A stretch of DNA of 64,000 nt from Phormidesmis priestleyi Ana (GCA_001314865.1 LJZR01000003.1:78463-142462), one strand, 5' to 3'; counted from the first letter of the stretch, positions 39,956 to 49,654 are shown. Program-made: numbers and translations. The notes: generated by a model from the sequence alone, not told the origin.

Positions 39956-41265
39956 AGCGTCTGGTAAGAGGTGAGCAGCGGATCAATCTGGGCCGATGGA
40001 GCCTGCTGGGTTTGCCATTGGCTCAGCAGCTCGCCATACAAAGCTTCCACCACTCGGCGCGCTTCAAAGGGCTCCGTCACCTGAGTGCAGGCTGCAGCTG
40101 GAAAACGCTCTGGCTGCTGAAGCACCTGCTGCCAGCAGTGGGCAATTTCAACGGCAGACCTGCCACAAACCAAACCGCTTTGTGCCGTCAAAAAATTAGG
40201 CGTTTCGCCTGCCTGGGTCGTCACCACTGGCGTACCGCAGGCGAGGGCTTCTAAGCTGCCCCGTGCGAGCCCTTCGTAGGCGCTCGTCAAAACGAACAAA
40301 TCACATACTTTGTATAGTTCGGCGAGCTCATGCTGAGGCAGTGATCCGAGCAACGTGACCTGCTGGTCTAAGTTCAGCCGCTTAATTTCGCTTCTCACTG
40401 CGCCTTCTAGCTCGCCGCTACCGACAATGAGGAGATGTGAGAGGAAAGGTGAGAGAAGATGTGCCTCTGGGGGTGTATTTGCTAGTTGCGTCAGCTGTTT
40501 TTGGAGCTCAGCCATTGCCTGAATGAGTAAAACAGGCTGCTTTTGGGGGTGGAGGCGTCCGGCAAACAGGATGAGCTTGGTATGCGCCTTTAGCCCCAAC
40601 CGCTGGAGGAGTTGACTCTTTGCCTGAGCTTTGAACTGAGCACTCAAGGGGAAAAACAGCTCGCTGTCGTAGGTGTTGCGCAGGTAAGACACGCGCTGTG
40701 CGATCGCTGGATACTGCTGCTGATACAGCCTGACCGACTCAGAATTACAGGACAAAATGCGGTCAAACTGAGACACTAGCCGCCGCTCTAGTGCAAAGTA
40801 GGCCCAGGGAAATCGTTTCCACAAAATGCCGCCTTTTTGGCCGCCCTTTACTTCCTGATAGATATCATTGTGAATGTAAAGTAGCTTAGTCCCGTGCAAT
40901 GCTTTAGCAAATACCGTTGGCTCAATCCGATGAAACTGATAAAAATCTGAGGAAATCTCGTTTTTTGTCAGGTATTGCCTAAGCGCAAGTGTATATCTGA
41001 GCGTGGTGGGCACCACACCGCGTATGTTGTCATCAGCAATCTGCAACAAGGGCAAAAAAGCGAACTCACGACCATGCAGCCGCGCCGTTTGCCACCGGCC
41101 CACTGCCGATTTTTCCTGGGTGATGCCCACCAGCTGAATATGAAACGCTACAGGTGCATACTTAAGAATATATTTAATGCAGGTTTGAATGCCGCCAATC
41201 GTTGGATTGAACGGATCGAGCTGAAAAAAAATGGTCAGAACAGGAGATCGGTAGAGATTGCTCAC
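39952..41265 (-). CDS. Glycosyltransferase family 4
   Basis: A 437-residue GT-B enzyme. N-terminal: FFQLDPFNPTIGGIQTCIKYI; C-terminal: KLILFAGRLHPQKQPVLL and FVLTSAYEGLARGSLEALACGTPVV with the E-x7-E donor motif. The ring of basic residues around 60-110 suggests a membrane-associated enzyme using lipid-linked acceptors. Start GTG 41265. It is translationally coupled to the following GT4 (overlap ATGA). Acceptor and donor unknown. Confidence 0.87.
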   Translation of the reverse strand: MSNLYRSPVLTIFFQLDPFNPTIGGIQTCIKYILKYAPVAFHIQLVGITQEKSAVGRWQTARLHGREFAFLPLLQIADDNIRGVVPTTLRYTLALRQYLTKNEISSDFYQFHRIEPTVFAKALHGTKLLYIHNDIYQEVKGGQKGGILWKRFPWAYFALERRLVSQFDRILSCNSESVRLYQQQYPAIAQRVSYLRNTYDSELFFPLSAQFKAQAKSQLLQRLGLKAHTKLILFAGRLHPQKQPVLLIQAMAELQKQLTQLANTPPEAHLLSPFLSHLLIVGSGELEGAVRSEIKRLNLDQQVTLLGSLPQHELAELYKVCDLFVLTSAYEGLARGSLEALACGTPVVTTQAGETPNFLTAQSGLVCGRSAVEIAHCWQQVLQQPERFPAAACTQVTEPFEARRVVEALYGELLSQWQTQQAPSAQIDPLLTSYQTL

Positions 41266-41634
41266 GATTCAGCGTCGGGACTTAAGTCCTTTGAGAATGT
41301 TAAAACGAATACCTCATGGGTCTTCAGAGCACTTGCTTGAGTAATTATGCGGGTACGGAGGGACTCTCGTCATACACACAGAATATATTTCGATGGAATA
41401 TGCTTGCCAAGTAGCGTTTTATGTCAATAACTCCTTAATATTGACATAGCCTTGACATAGCGCCTCCTCATCGTTTCTATCAAACCATGACCTGCTATAC
41501 TCCGTAAATTTACGGAGGCTATTCGTTCTCCAACCTGTTCTACAGACTAATTTTGTCTGCCGACTAATTTCTAGGGTCTAAATTGTTGAGACGTCGATGA
41601 TGAGCGTTTTAAGCCTGCTTATTCGTCTGCTGCT
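41266..41634. promoter_or_regulatory. Spacer with two perfect inverted repeats upstream of the GT4 pair
   Basis: An 18-bp perfect palindrome CTCCGTAAATTTACGGAG at 41500-41517 preceded by TATA, and a 10-bp stem TATGTCAATA (41420-41429) / TATTGACATA (41439-41448) with a 9-base loop. On the minus strand these lie 150-250 bp upstream of the GT4 pair and downstream of the GT4 at 41635. No T-tract follows, so they look like operators rather than terminators. Confidence 0.6.
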
Positions 41635-42786
41635 TCAAGCTCCTTGACTCATCGAATAAGCGCTTCTAGCAGGTGTGGCTAGCCTATCGTACAGTTGCTC
41701 TAGCAGGATGATATTTTTGCTTAGGGTATAGCGCTCTAGCACACGGGCTCTGGCTTTTTGCCCCAGGAGGGCAGTAATTTCAGGGTGCTCGCGAAACAGC
41801 GGCAGTAGGGTTTTCATTTGGCTAGAGACTTTTTGCGTGCTGAGGATAACGCCTGCGCCCTGATCTAAAACTTCACCATCTGCGCCTGCGTCGGTGGCAA
41901 CGCAGGCCGTTCCACAGGCCATTGCTTCTAGCAGCGACAGCGACAGCCCTTCTACTAACGATGGCAAAATGAAACAGTCAGCGCCGCGCAGAATTTCAAT
42001 TCGCCGCTCCTCACTGGCGACAAACCCTAACCAGATGATGTTGTCTTCTGAGTAAAAGGTTTTGAGTGAGGCTTCTAGCGGCCCACTGCCTACAATCACG
42101 AGTTTATTGTGAGAACCCATTTCAGCGCTTTTCCAGCCTTTTAGCAGCGACTCTACGTTTTTTTCAATGGCGAGTCGCCCCTGATATACATAGAGCTGGC
42201 GCGCGTTGAGCTGCTGCTTAATGCTAGAAGGCCCAGGGGCGTAGCGACTGATTTCGACCCCATTTGGAATCACCGCAATGCGCTCGGCGGGAACGCCTAG
42301 TTTGGTGAGCAGGTTGCGCTGAATTTTAGAAAAAACGATTACTTTGTCGTAATTGGCCAAACGAGGTGCATATACCTGGTAGGCAAAATGCTGCGTGCTC
42401 GAAGACAAGTTGCGGCGTTTGCGATCAAATGCGGGGTGGAAGGTCGCTACTAGCGGAATGCCTAGGCTATGGCAGATTTCAGGCAGCTTGAGATCGAGTG
42501 GCGAGAGGATTAAAGAGGCATGAACAAGGTCGGGTTTTAGCTTTTGGAGGGTTTCGGCAAGCAGCTTAGCAGACCCTAGCGTGGGAATTGTGAGGATTTG
42601 GGACTTGAAGATAAAGGGGAGCGAAACCTCTTCATATCCAAACTGATCTTCGGCGGCGGCTTCTGGCTGAGCAAAGTGAATAAAGGTGACTCGGTGCCCA
42701 CGATCTAGCAGTAAATTGGTGATTTCTCGGCCATAGGTGACGTTGCCACAGAATGGAGTTTTTTTCCCAAGCCACACAATATGCAT
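41635..42786 (-). CDS. Glycosyltransferase family 4
   Basis: A 383-residue GT-B enzyme. N-terminal MHIVWLGKKTPFCGNVTYGREITNLLLDRGHRV, acceptor-binding region LVHASLILSP, C-terminal QLYVYQGRLAIEKNVESLL and donor motif FILPSLVEGLSLSLLEAMACGTACV (E-x7-E). Likely transfers a hexose in exopolysaccharide assembly. Start ATG 42786. It forms part of a three-GT4 block on the minus strand, but lies 369 bp upstream of the other two, so may have a separate transcript. Confidence 0.87.
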   Translation of the reverse strand: MHIVWLGKKTPFCGNVTYGREITNLLLDRGHRVTFIHFAQPEAAAEDQFGYEEVSLPFIFKSQILTIPTLGSAKLLAETLQKLKPDLVHASLILSPLDLKLPEICHSLGIPLVATFHPAFDRKRRNLSSSTQHFAYQVYAPRLANYDKVIVFSKIQRNLLTKLGVPAERIAVIPNGVEISRYAPGPSSIKQQLNARQLYVYQGRLAIEKNVESLLKGWKSAEMGSHNKLVIVGSGPLEASLKTFYSEDNIIWLGFVASEERRIEILRGADCFILPSLVEGLSLSLLEAMACGTACVATDAGADGEVLDQGAGVILSTQKVSSQMKTLLPLFREHPEITALLGQKARARVLERYTLSKNIILLEQLYDRLATPARSAYSMSQGA

Positions 42787-42920
42787 TTATTGACACGATG
42801 CTTCTTAAAGGGTTTTCACAGGCGGGTTTGGTAAGTTTAATTACTTACTTATTAGTAGTATATGCGCAGGTGTCATGTGTCTATGCTGGCTTTTGTACAG
42901 CGATCCCCAACAGGTAAATT

Positions 42921-44606
42921 CTATGGGGCAATGTCTCTCTGGGGGACATTTTGGACTGTGTTTTCGCTTAAAGCAGCCTGAACTAGCGACCAGGTAAAGA
43001 ATCCGCCAACTGCAACCAGCATCGCGAGCAGCCCAAATACCACGCGCAACCCTAAAAAAGTTTCGGCAATGCCTGCTAAGGCCAGCGGCAGACTCAGGGC
43101 GATGTTGACCACGTTGTTTTGTAGGCCAAATACTTTGCCGCGCATGTCTTCGGGGGTTTCTTCTTGAATGGTGGTTTGCATGGGGATGCCCACCATTGCA
43201 CCGAATAGCCCCAGACCGCCAATTAGAATAAGGCTGGGCCATAGTTGCATAGGTGCCAGGGAGAGGCCGCTAAGCATGAGGGCCATTCCTAATGAGCCTG
43301 CAATACCCAGTTGCGATCGCGAAAATCGCTGACCAAACTGCCCAATCGCAATTGCTCCAATGGCCAAACCAATCCCGCCTGCGGCTAGCAAAAAGCCAAA
43401 CTGCGACGAGCGAATAGTCGGAATTACCTCGGCTAGCCGTACGGCCAAAACGGCCAACGCGGCAAACACTGAGAACAGTACAACCAGCTGAATGAGGGCG
43501 GCACGAACCTGTACTTGCTTTTGCAGATAAGCGATGCCGTCTTTAATATCTTCCCAGGGGTGAGCCTGCTCTATGCTAGGGTCTGTTTTGGCTTCATGGG
43601 GGTTCATGAGTAGGAGCAAAATGCCTGCGATCGCATAGCTAATGCCTACTAATACCGACTTGCCTACACCGGTTCCCTTATCAATCGGAGCGAGGAGCGT
43701 ATCGGCGAGGGCCAGCAGCGGGTCTCCTACGGCGAAGCCGACAATCACCGAGGCCATCATGGTTGTGGTGTACAGCGAGTTAGCAGGCAGCAGATTTTGC
43801 TCTTTAACAATCAGCGGAATCACAGCCTGCTCTGCGGGGGCAAAAAACTGCGTCAAGGTAGAGACCAAAAAGGTCACCACCAGCAAAATGTAGAATCCAA
43901 CCGGCAGTCCGGCGATGCTCCATCCTTGAGTAATCCACAGCATAACCGGCAGTATGGCCACCAACAGGCCGCGCAGCAGGTTGGTGAGTACGAGTACGGG
44001 CTTTTTGCGCCAGCGATCTACATACACGCCTGCTAAAGAGCCAAACAGCACGGCGGGAATGGTAAAGGCGATCATAATGGCCGATACCCAGCCGCTAATC
44101 GTTTGATCGGGTGACTTAAAGTTGGTGCTGATAATCGCAATCATCAGCACGAGGTAAATTTTATCGGCAATTTGTGAGAAAACCTGACCGCTCCACAGGG
44201 TCAAAAAATTGCGGTTACGAAAAACGGGCCACAAGCCTTCTGCTTCAAACGGCTTAGCGATCGCTTCCGACTTTTCTAATGAAACCTTCTTGTTCTTTTC
44301 AGTCGCATTTTCGGTCGCACTTTCGGTCGCATGGTTCAAGCCGTCATTGACCACGGGGTTTTGAACGTTGTCCTCTGTGGCCTGTTGCTCAATATTAGGC
44401 TGCTCAATATTAGGCTGCTCAACATTAGCCAGATCAGCTGAGCTAGTTGGCTCAATCGCTGCCTCAGTGCCTGGCTCAGTGTCCAGTTCAGTGCCTAAAG
44501 GCTGAGTGTCACGCTTATGGTAAGAAGCGCCATTAGTAGGATTACTAGAAGCGCTGTCAGGAGCGTCAATATTCGATTCAGAAATAGGCTCAGACTCGCG
44601 CAGCAT
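42921..44606 (-). CDS. MFS transporter with long disordered N-terminus
   Basis: A 561-residue major-facilitator protein. Twelve membrane helices from about residue 130; seen NFLTLWSGQVFSQIADKIYLV, the GSLAGVYVDRWRKKPVLVLTNLLRG motif between helices 2 and 3, and a Pro/Gly-rich tail. The first 120 residues are acidic and repeated: NIEQP units from a 15-bp repeat near 44390-44430. Substrate unknown. The start overlaps recO by 17 bases, so it is translated as part of the deoC-recO-MFS operon. Confidence 0.82.
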   Translation of the reverse strand: MLRESEPISESNIDAPDSASSNPTNGASYHKRDTQPLGTELDTEPGTEAAIEPTSSADLANVEQPNIEQPNIEQQATEDNVQNPVVNDGLNHATESATENATEKNKKVSLEKSEAIAKPFEAEGLWPVFRNRNFLTLWSGQVFSQIADKIYLVLMIAIISTNFKSPDQTISGWVSAIMIAFTIPAVLFGSLAGVYVDRWRKKPVLVLTNLLRGLLVAILPVMLWITQGWSIAGLPVGFYILLVVTFLVSTLTQFFAPAEQAVIPLIVKEQNLLPANSLYTTTMMASVIVGFAVGDPLLALADTLLAPIDKGTGVGKSVLVGISYAIAGILLLLMNPHEAKTDPSIEQAHPWEDIKDGIAYLQKQVQVRAALIQLVVLFSVFAALAVLAVRLAEVIPTIRSSQFGFLLAAGGIGLAIGAIAIGQFGQRFSRSQLGIAGSLGMALMLSGLSLAPMQLWPSLILIGGLGLFGAMVGIPMQTTIQEETPEDMRGKVFGLQNNVVNIALSLPLALAGIAETFLGLRVVFGLLAMLVAVGGFFTWSLVQAALSENTVQNVPQRDIAP

Positions 44607-45774
44607 AGCTTGGGGAAGTAAAGCAGGTGTCTATCAGTGCAGCAGACTTTATGGGCCTGTCGAACTGGTATTGGGCGTATTGGCGGAGAAACTGTTCGAT
44701 GTGCCGCCACATTAAATGTGGTTCAGATTCTTCTAGCCCTGAGTTGGCCATAAATTTAGGCGCAGTTGTTCTATCGGCTCGGGTAATGCCTGATTGTATT
44801 GTGCCTGATTTTGCGGCGAATTGTGGGTCAGCCTCTGAGCTAGCTTGAGAATTCGTCGCTCGCATAGTTGGCGCTAGCCCAGCAGATGACATCACCAGTT
44901 CAGGCTTGCTGAGTTGCTGCATCAAAGCCAGTTCTGCGGCGCTAAGGTAGCCTACGATACCCAAATTGCGTTTGACTTCTTGGGCGACTTTGGCCCGTAG
45001 CGCTGTTTGCCAGGGTTGGGTGTTCTGGCTGTTTTGAGCATATGGCGCACCTCGGCTTATCTCTTTTTCTCTGACCCGATAGCTATCTGTAGTTTGATCG
45101 CTAGTTTGATCGCTGTCTGTAAAAGCTGTCGCGCCGGCCCTTTGATTGTGCCATTCGCGCTCGATATGCTCTATTTCACGCAGACGATCGCACTCCAACC
45201 GCTCAATTTCTGCTAGGTCAATAGCGCCGCCCGAAGAGACGCTAAATCCGACTCTCCAGTCGGGGTTACCCAATTGGGCAGTGAGGTGCGATCGCGAAAG
45301 ACAGCAGCGAAATACGTCGGGTGCAACCCCAGCAAGGGCCAGCATATGAAACGTCGCCTGCGCTAAACAAGCCAGAATATCGGGCTTGGCAGCGGCTTCT
45401 AGGCGCGTGAGATGCTCTATTAATAGATAGTACAGATCCTCTTGAGGTTGATCGGTAAGGGCTTGGGCCAAGGCAATTTCGGCTAGATATTGACTGGCTG
45501 TAAGCTTTGCTAAATTTTGGCTCAGCCCTGGAAAGGATTTGACCGTTTCGGCTTGGATCAGTTTGTCAAGAGATTTGCCCTTGCTAAATAGCGAATCGTT
45601 GACAACAAATAACCCCGAACGACCGCCCAGCTTAGACTTATGCTTGCGAGCGCCAGGCGCAATGACCCGCAAGAGGCCGCGCTCTTTGGTGAGCACAGTG
45701 ACGAGCCGATCAAATTCGCCCATGGGCACAGCTTTGAGATTAATGCCGACGGCTTTATAGCTGCGTTGATTCAT
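44590..45774 (-). CDS. recO: DNA repair protein RecO
   Basis: Promotes RecA loading in RecF-pathway recombination by annealing and SSB displacement. 394 residues, longer than the usual 240-300. Seen: the OB-fold start NQRSYKAVGINLKAVPMGEFDRLVTVLTKERGLLRVIAPGARKHKSKLGG, the helical middle (ASQYLAEIALAQALTDQPQEDLYYLL), and a final region RHIEQFLRQYAQYQFDRPIKSAALI. Two low-complexity insertions (about 205-255 and 300-345) account for the extra length. The Cys typical of some RecO zinc sites are not seen in the usual spacing. Part of the deoC-recO-MFS operon. Confidence 0.88.
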   Translation of the reverse strand: MNQRSYKAVGINLKAVPMGEFDRLVTVLTKERGLLRVIAPGARKHKSKLGGRSGLFVVNDSLFSKGKSLDKLIQAETVKSFPGLSQNLAKLTASQYLAEIALAQALTDQPQEDLYYLLIEHLTRLEAAAKPDILACLAQATFHMLALAGVAPDVFRCCLSRSHLTAQLGNPDWRVGFSVSSGGAIDLAEIERLECDRLREIEHIEREWHNQRAGATAFTDSDQTSDQTTDSYRVREKEISRGAPYAQNSQNTQPWQTALRAKVAQEVKRNLGIVGYLSAAELALMQQLSKPELVMSSAGLAPTMRATNSQASSEADPQFAAKSGTIQSGITRADRTTAPKFMANSGLEESEPHLMWRHIEQFLRQYAQYQFDRPIKSAALIDTCFTSPSYAARV

Positions 45775-45900
45775 TCAGGCTCGACAAGGTAAGACAGGGA
45801 CAATGAAAGTTAGATCGTATCTTGTCAGACGGGCATTTTGCCTAGCTCGGATGACCGAATTATGTGATGGACTATCCCTGTGGCGCAGTTTGAGAATACA

Positions 45901-46635
45901 TCAATCACCCGCCTCAGAGATCTCATGCATGATATTGACTCCACGAGAGGTGCCCAGCCGGTTTGCGCCTGCTTCCACCAAGGCCATTGCCTGTTCGAGA
46001 GTGCGGATGCCGCCTGATGCTTTGATGCCAACGCGATCGCCGCCGATTTGTCGTAGCAGCTGAACATCTTCTACCGTCGCGCCGCCCTGCCAACCCGTGC
46101 TGGTCTTTAAAAACCTTGCGCCTGCATCCAGGCACACCTCAGCGGCCAAACGCTTCTCATCTAAGGTCAGTAGCGCGGTCTCTAAAATGGCTTTGACTGG
46201 CTGACCGGTTAACTCCACAATGGCGGCGATATCAGCATGTAGCCTACGGGTATCGCCCATTTTGAGCCAGCTGAGATTAATCACCACATCAAGCTCGTCG
46301 GCCCCATTGTCAACTGCTTCTTGGGCTTCGTACAGCTTGGTTGCAGAGGTGGTCGCACCACTGGGAAAACCGATCACCGTGCAAACCTGAGGTCTTTTGT
46401 TGTGCAGCCGCTCGACAGCGGTAGACACATGCACCGGATAGATGCACACCGTCGCAAAGCCGTAGCGCTCAGCTTCATCGCACAGCTGTAAGATCTGTTC
46501 TGTTTGGGCCGCCGGGGTTAGCAGCGTATGGTCTATCAAAGGAGCCAGTTCTATCTCAGTGTGCATTTGACTTCTACTATTATTTGAGCGATTTGAGCGA
46601 TTTGAGCGATTTGAGCGATTTGAGCGATTATTCAT
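45901..46635 (-). CDS. deoC: Deoxyribose-phosphate aldolase DeoC
   Basis: Cleaves 2-deoxyribose-5-phosphate to acetaldehyde and glyceraldehyde-3-phosphate. 244 residues from ATG 46635. Seen: [30 protein letters not shown], the Schiff-base Lys in RFLKTSTGW, and [10 protein letters not shown]. The core from MHTEIE (ATG 46566) is a full aldolase; the N-terminal addition is an RSN repeat (9-bp units, 46586-46630) without homology, so ATG 46566 may be the true start. Earlier GTG 46671 is also open. It is the first gene of the operon with recO. Confidence 0.92.
   Translation of the reverse strand: MNNRSNRSNRSNRSNRSNNSRSQMHTEIELAPLIDHTLLTPAAQTEQILQLCDEAERYGFATVCIYPVHVSTAVERLHNKRPQVCTVIGFPSGATTSATKLYEAQEAVDNGADELDVVINLSWLKMGDTRRLHADIAAIVELTGQPVKAILETALLTLDEKRLAAEVCLDAGARFLKTSTGWQGGATVEDVQLLRQIGGDRVGIKASGGIRTLEQAMALVEAGANRLGTSRGVNIMHEISEAGD
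46586..46630 (-). repeat. Five 9-bp repeats in the deoC 5' region
   Basis: GAGCGATTT five times (last unit GAGCGATTA). It codes RSN units if the start at 46635 is used; if the start is 46566 the array is in the leader just upstream of the start codon. Confidence 0.93.
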
Positions 46636-46840
46636 GGACGGTGAGTTTACCGATGTTTTACAGGAAAACACTGAATTTTGATGTCGTAAAAGTTCAGCCT
46701 AAGCTTATATATTGACTATATTGATGACTATATTGACGGTGGCACAGTCGCCAACTCCCCTGCGCCTATTATCTTTTAAGTAAAGAGAAAATTAGCCGTT
46801 GTAACGGGCAATCTTGATGTATCTGTCTTAAGTATCTGCT

Positions 46841-48841
46841 ATGGCCGATCCGCTGATTTCAGCTATTATTTGCACTCACAATCGTGAGCAGTATTTGGGT
46901 GCAGCCATCGATAGCCTGCTAAATCAGACGCTCTCTGGTCAGACGCTTTCTGGTCAGATGCCAGATGCTCAAACGTCAGATGCTCAAACGTCAGATGCTC
47001 AAATGCCAGCCGGCTATGAAGTCATTGTGGTAGACAACGCTTCTACCGATAGCACTGCTCAGATTGCTAGGGCTCATCTGGCAAAGTTTAGCGATTCTTC
47101 TCAATCAACCTATATTCAAGCAACCTACATCTATGAGCCTACACTAGGTTTGTCAGTGGCTCGAAATACGGGTGCAGCGGCTGCAAAAGGGCAAATACTG
47201 GCGTACTTAGATGATGATGCTGAGGCCAGCACAGAATGGCTCACAGAGCTGGTGAAAATATTTGAGGGAAATGAAAAGGTCGCGATCGCAGGTGGCAAAG
47301 TCACCCTCATTTGGCCGCCCAATACACAGCCGCCAAGCTGGCTCTCCAAAGACCTATCTAGCGCGCTAGGCGCTTACGACCTGGGCGACATGCCGGTATC
47401 TATTCAGCAGCCTGCCCTCACGCCACGCGGCCTCAACTACGCCGTTCGCAAACATTTTCTCCAGTCGGTCGGCGGCTTTGACACACATCTGGGCCGAGTT
47501 GGCACCAACCTGCTCTCTAACGAAGAGCAGCAAATGACCCGTATGGCCCTAGATCGCGGCTGGCAGGTCATGTATGTCCCGACTGCCCTAGCTGCTCACA
47601 ACGTCTCCCCTGCTCGAATGAAACCCGGTTGGTTTTTGCGCCGTAGCTGGTGGCAGGGCATCAGCGAAAGCTATCGAGAGCAAGCCAGCAGCACGACCGG
47701 CCTATGGCAGCTACGCAGCGGCGGCGAGCGCTTAGTTCGAGGCGTTTATAAAACCATTAAATACTGCCACCGGCCCGATCAGCGATTTGAAAATTTAGCC
47801 TACGCTTATGGTCAAATTGCTTATTTAGGCAGCGTTATCGGCTCTTTAACTGGCGCCTCAACCCAGTGCCCTACTCCCCCCAGTTCCCCCATGACGATTA
47901 CCCCTGGATCTATTCCTATTTCCGTTTTAATCCCAGCTAAAAACGAGGAAGAAAATCTACCTGCCTGTTTGGCTAGCCTCGTGCAGGCCGATGAAGTGTT
48001 TGTAGTAGATTCTCAAAGCGAGGATCAATCGGTTGCGATCGCCGAGAGTTTGGGCGCTAAAGTTGTTCAATTTGAGTTCAACGGACGCTGGCCCAAAAAG
48101 AAAAACTGGTCGCTAGACACCCTGCCATTTCGCAATGAATGGGTGCTAATTGTAGACTGCGATGAGCGTATTACGCCCGAGTCATGGGCTGAAATTGCCG
48201 AGCGGATTAAAAATCCAGATTTAGACGGCTACTACATCAATCGGCGGGTGTTCTTCCTAGGTAAGTGGATTCGCCATGGTGGTAAATATCCCGACTGGAA
48301 CCTGCGCCTGTTTCGCCATGCCAAAGGCCGCTACGAAAACTTAAACACCGAAGACATCCGCAACACGGGTGACAACGAAGTGCATGAGCATGTGATGATT
48401 CCCCATGAAAAAGTGGGCTATCTCAAAGAAGACATGCTGCATGAAGACTTCCGCGATTTGTACCATTGGCTAGCCCGCCACAATCGCTACTCTAATTGGG
48501 AGGCGCGAGTGTATTACAACCTACTGACTGGAATGGGTGATGATGGCACCATTGGTGCCAACCTATTTGGCGATGCGGTACAGCGCAAGCGCTTTTTAAA
48601 AAAGATTTGGGTCAGGCTGCCCTTTAAGCCATTTTTGCGCTTTGTGTTGTTTTACATTTTGCGCTTGGGCTTTTTAGATGGCTATGCGGGCTATGTATAT
48701 GGGCGACTGCTCAGCCAGTACGAGTATCAAATTGGCGTTAAGCTCTATGAGCTAAAGTTCGGCGGGCGTTTGAATATTCAATCAAAGCCTCCTGAGTCCT
48801 TGCCGACGCAGGCACGTCCGGCTGAGGCCAACCTTTCTTGA
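46841..48841 (+). CDS. Bifunctional protein with two GT2 glycosyltransferase domains
   Basis: A 666-residue protein. Domain 1 (about 1-300): PLISAIICTHNREQYLGAAIDSLL, then VIVVDNASTDSTAQIA, DDDAEAS donor motif and a membrane-proximal tail. Domain 2 (about 365-650): ISVLIPAKNEEENLPACLASL, FVVDSQSEDQS, donor metal motif VDCDERITPESW, in the WaaE/KdtX-like arrangement. Between the first strand and VIVVDNAS of domain 1 is an insertion of about 25 residues (TLSGQ and QTSDA repeats from a 15-bp DNA repeat near 46926-47010). Two sugars may be added by one protein. A 30-residue linker joins the domains. Confidence 0.83.
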   Translation: MADPLISAIICTHNREQYLGAAIDSLLNQTLSGQTLSGQMPDAQTSDAQTSDAQMPAGYEVIVVDNASTDSTAQIARAHLAKFSDSSQSTYIQATYIYEPTLGLSVARNTGAAAAKGQILAYLDDDAEASTEWLTELVKIFEGNEKVAIAGGKVTLIWPPNTQPPSWLSKDLSSALGAYDLGDMPVSIQQPALTPRGLNYAVRKHFLQSVGGFDTHLGRVGTNLLSNEEQQMTRMALDRGWQVMYVPTALAAHNVSPARMKPGWFLRRSWWQGISESYREQASSTTGLWQLRSGGERLVRGVYKTIKYCHRPDQRFENLAYAYGQIAYLGSVIGSLTGASTQCPTPPSSPMTITPGSIPISVLIPAKNEEENLPACLASLVQADEVFVVDSQSEDQSVAIAESLGAKVVQFEFNGRWPKKKNWSLDTLPFRNEWVLIVDCDERITPESWAEIAERIKNPDLDGYYINRRVFFLGKWIRHGGKYPDWNLRLFRHAKGRYENLNTEDIRNTGDNEVHEHVMIPHEKVGYLKEDMLHEDFRDLYHWLARHNRYSNWEARVYYNLLTGMGDDGTIGANLFGDAVQRKRFLKKIWVRLPFKPFLRFVLFYILRLGFLDGYAGYVYGRLLSQYEYQIGVKLYELKFGGRLNIQSKPPESLPTQARPAEANLS

Positions 48842-48862
48842 ACCTCGCGTAAACCTCGTTTA
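48830..48862 (+). repeat. Three 11-bp repeats across the GT2-fusion stop codon
   Basis: AACCTTTCTTG, AACCTCGCGTA and AACCTCGTTTA; the TGA stop (48839-48841) sits at the first junction. The 11-bp period is not a multiple of three. Confidence 0.88.
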
Positions 48863-48919
48863 AACATTTGAACGTCTAGTTAAACCGAATCACCGTTAGA
48901 TATACATAGAAGAAAAGAT

Positions 48920-49654
48920 GTGGATGCATCAGACGGCCTAAAAGCAGCAGAACAATTAGCCCGGGAACAATCAGCTCCAGAACAATCAGCCCCAGAAAAA
49001 TTAGTAGAACAATCAGCCCCAGAAAAATTAGTAGAACAATCAGCCATCAACTTGAATCCTATCGACGGTAGTATCGGTGCGCCGCCTTTTATGGACTTGA
49101 GCCAGTATCATCAGCCCGGTTACTCGGCGGGTGGCTCGCGGGTGGCGATGCTGCTGTGGTGGTTGGTGCAGGCGATCGCATTCCCCCTAACGCTGCATAC
49201 TGCCCATGGCATTCGCTGCACGCTACTACGCTGGTTTGGGGCCAAAGTGGGCCAGCATGTGATCATTCGGCCCACCGCTCGCTTTACCTATCCGTGGAAT
49301 ATTGAAATTGGCGACTACAGCTGGATCGGCGACGACGTAGTGCTGTACAGCCTAGCCCCGATCAAACTAGGGCAGCACTGCGTAATTTCGCAAAAAAGCT
49401 ACCTTTGTACAGGCAGTCATGACATTAGCGACCCTAGATTTGGCCTAGTCACAGGCCAAATTGTGATTGAAAATGGCGCATGGGTTGCCACCGACTGCTT
49501 CATTGGCCCAGATGTTCGGATTGGGGCTAATGCGGTTATTGGCACGCGCAGCACGGTATTGCGATCAATGCCGCCAGGACAAATTTGCCTAGGGACACCC
49601 TGCCGCCCTGTTAAGCCCAGGCCGATGTTCAGCCCCATGACTACTAAACCATGA
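48920..49654 (+). CDS. WcaF-like LbH acetyltransferase
   Basis: A 244-residue left-handed beta-helix acyltransferase. From about residue 110 the hexapeptide repeats run: GQHVIIRPTARFTYPWNIEIGDYSWIGDDVVL, with His and Cys-bearing turns (SHDISDP, GPDVRIGANAVIG). Related to WcaF (colanic-acid acetyltransferase). It would acetylate a sugar of the exopolysaccharide. The first 55 residues are a repeat (SAPEKLVEQ) due to a 27-bp DNA duplication at about 48981-49044, of no evident function. Start GTG 48920. Confidence 0.83.
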   Translation: MDASDGLKAAEQLAREQSAPEQSAPEKLVEQSAPEKLVEQSAINLNPIDGSIGAPPFMDLSQYHQPGYSAGGSRVAMLLWWLVQAIAFPLTLHTAHGIRCTLLRWFGAKVGQHVIIRPTARFTYPWNIEIGDYSWIGDDVVLYSLAPIKLGQHCVISQKSYLCTGSHDISDPRFGLVTGQIVIENGAWVATDCFIGPDVRIGANAVIGTRSTVLRSMPPGQICLGTPCRPVKPRPMFSPMTTKP

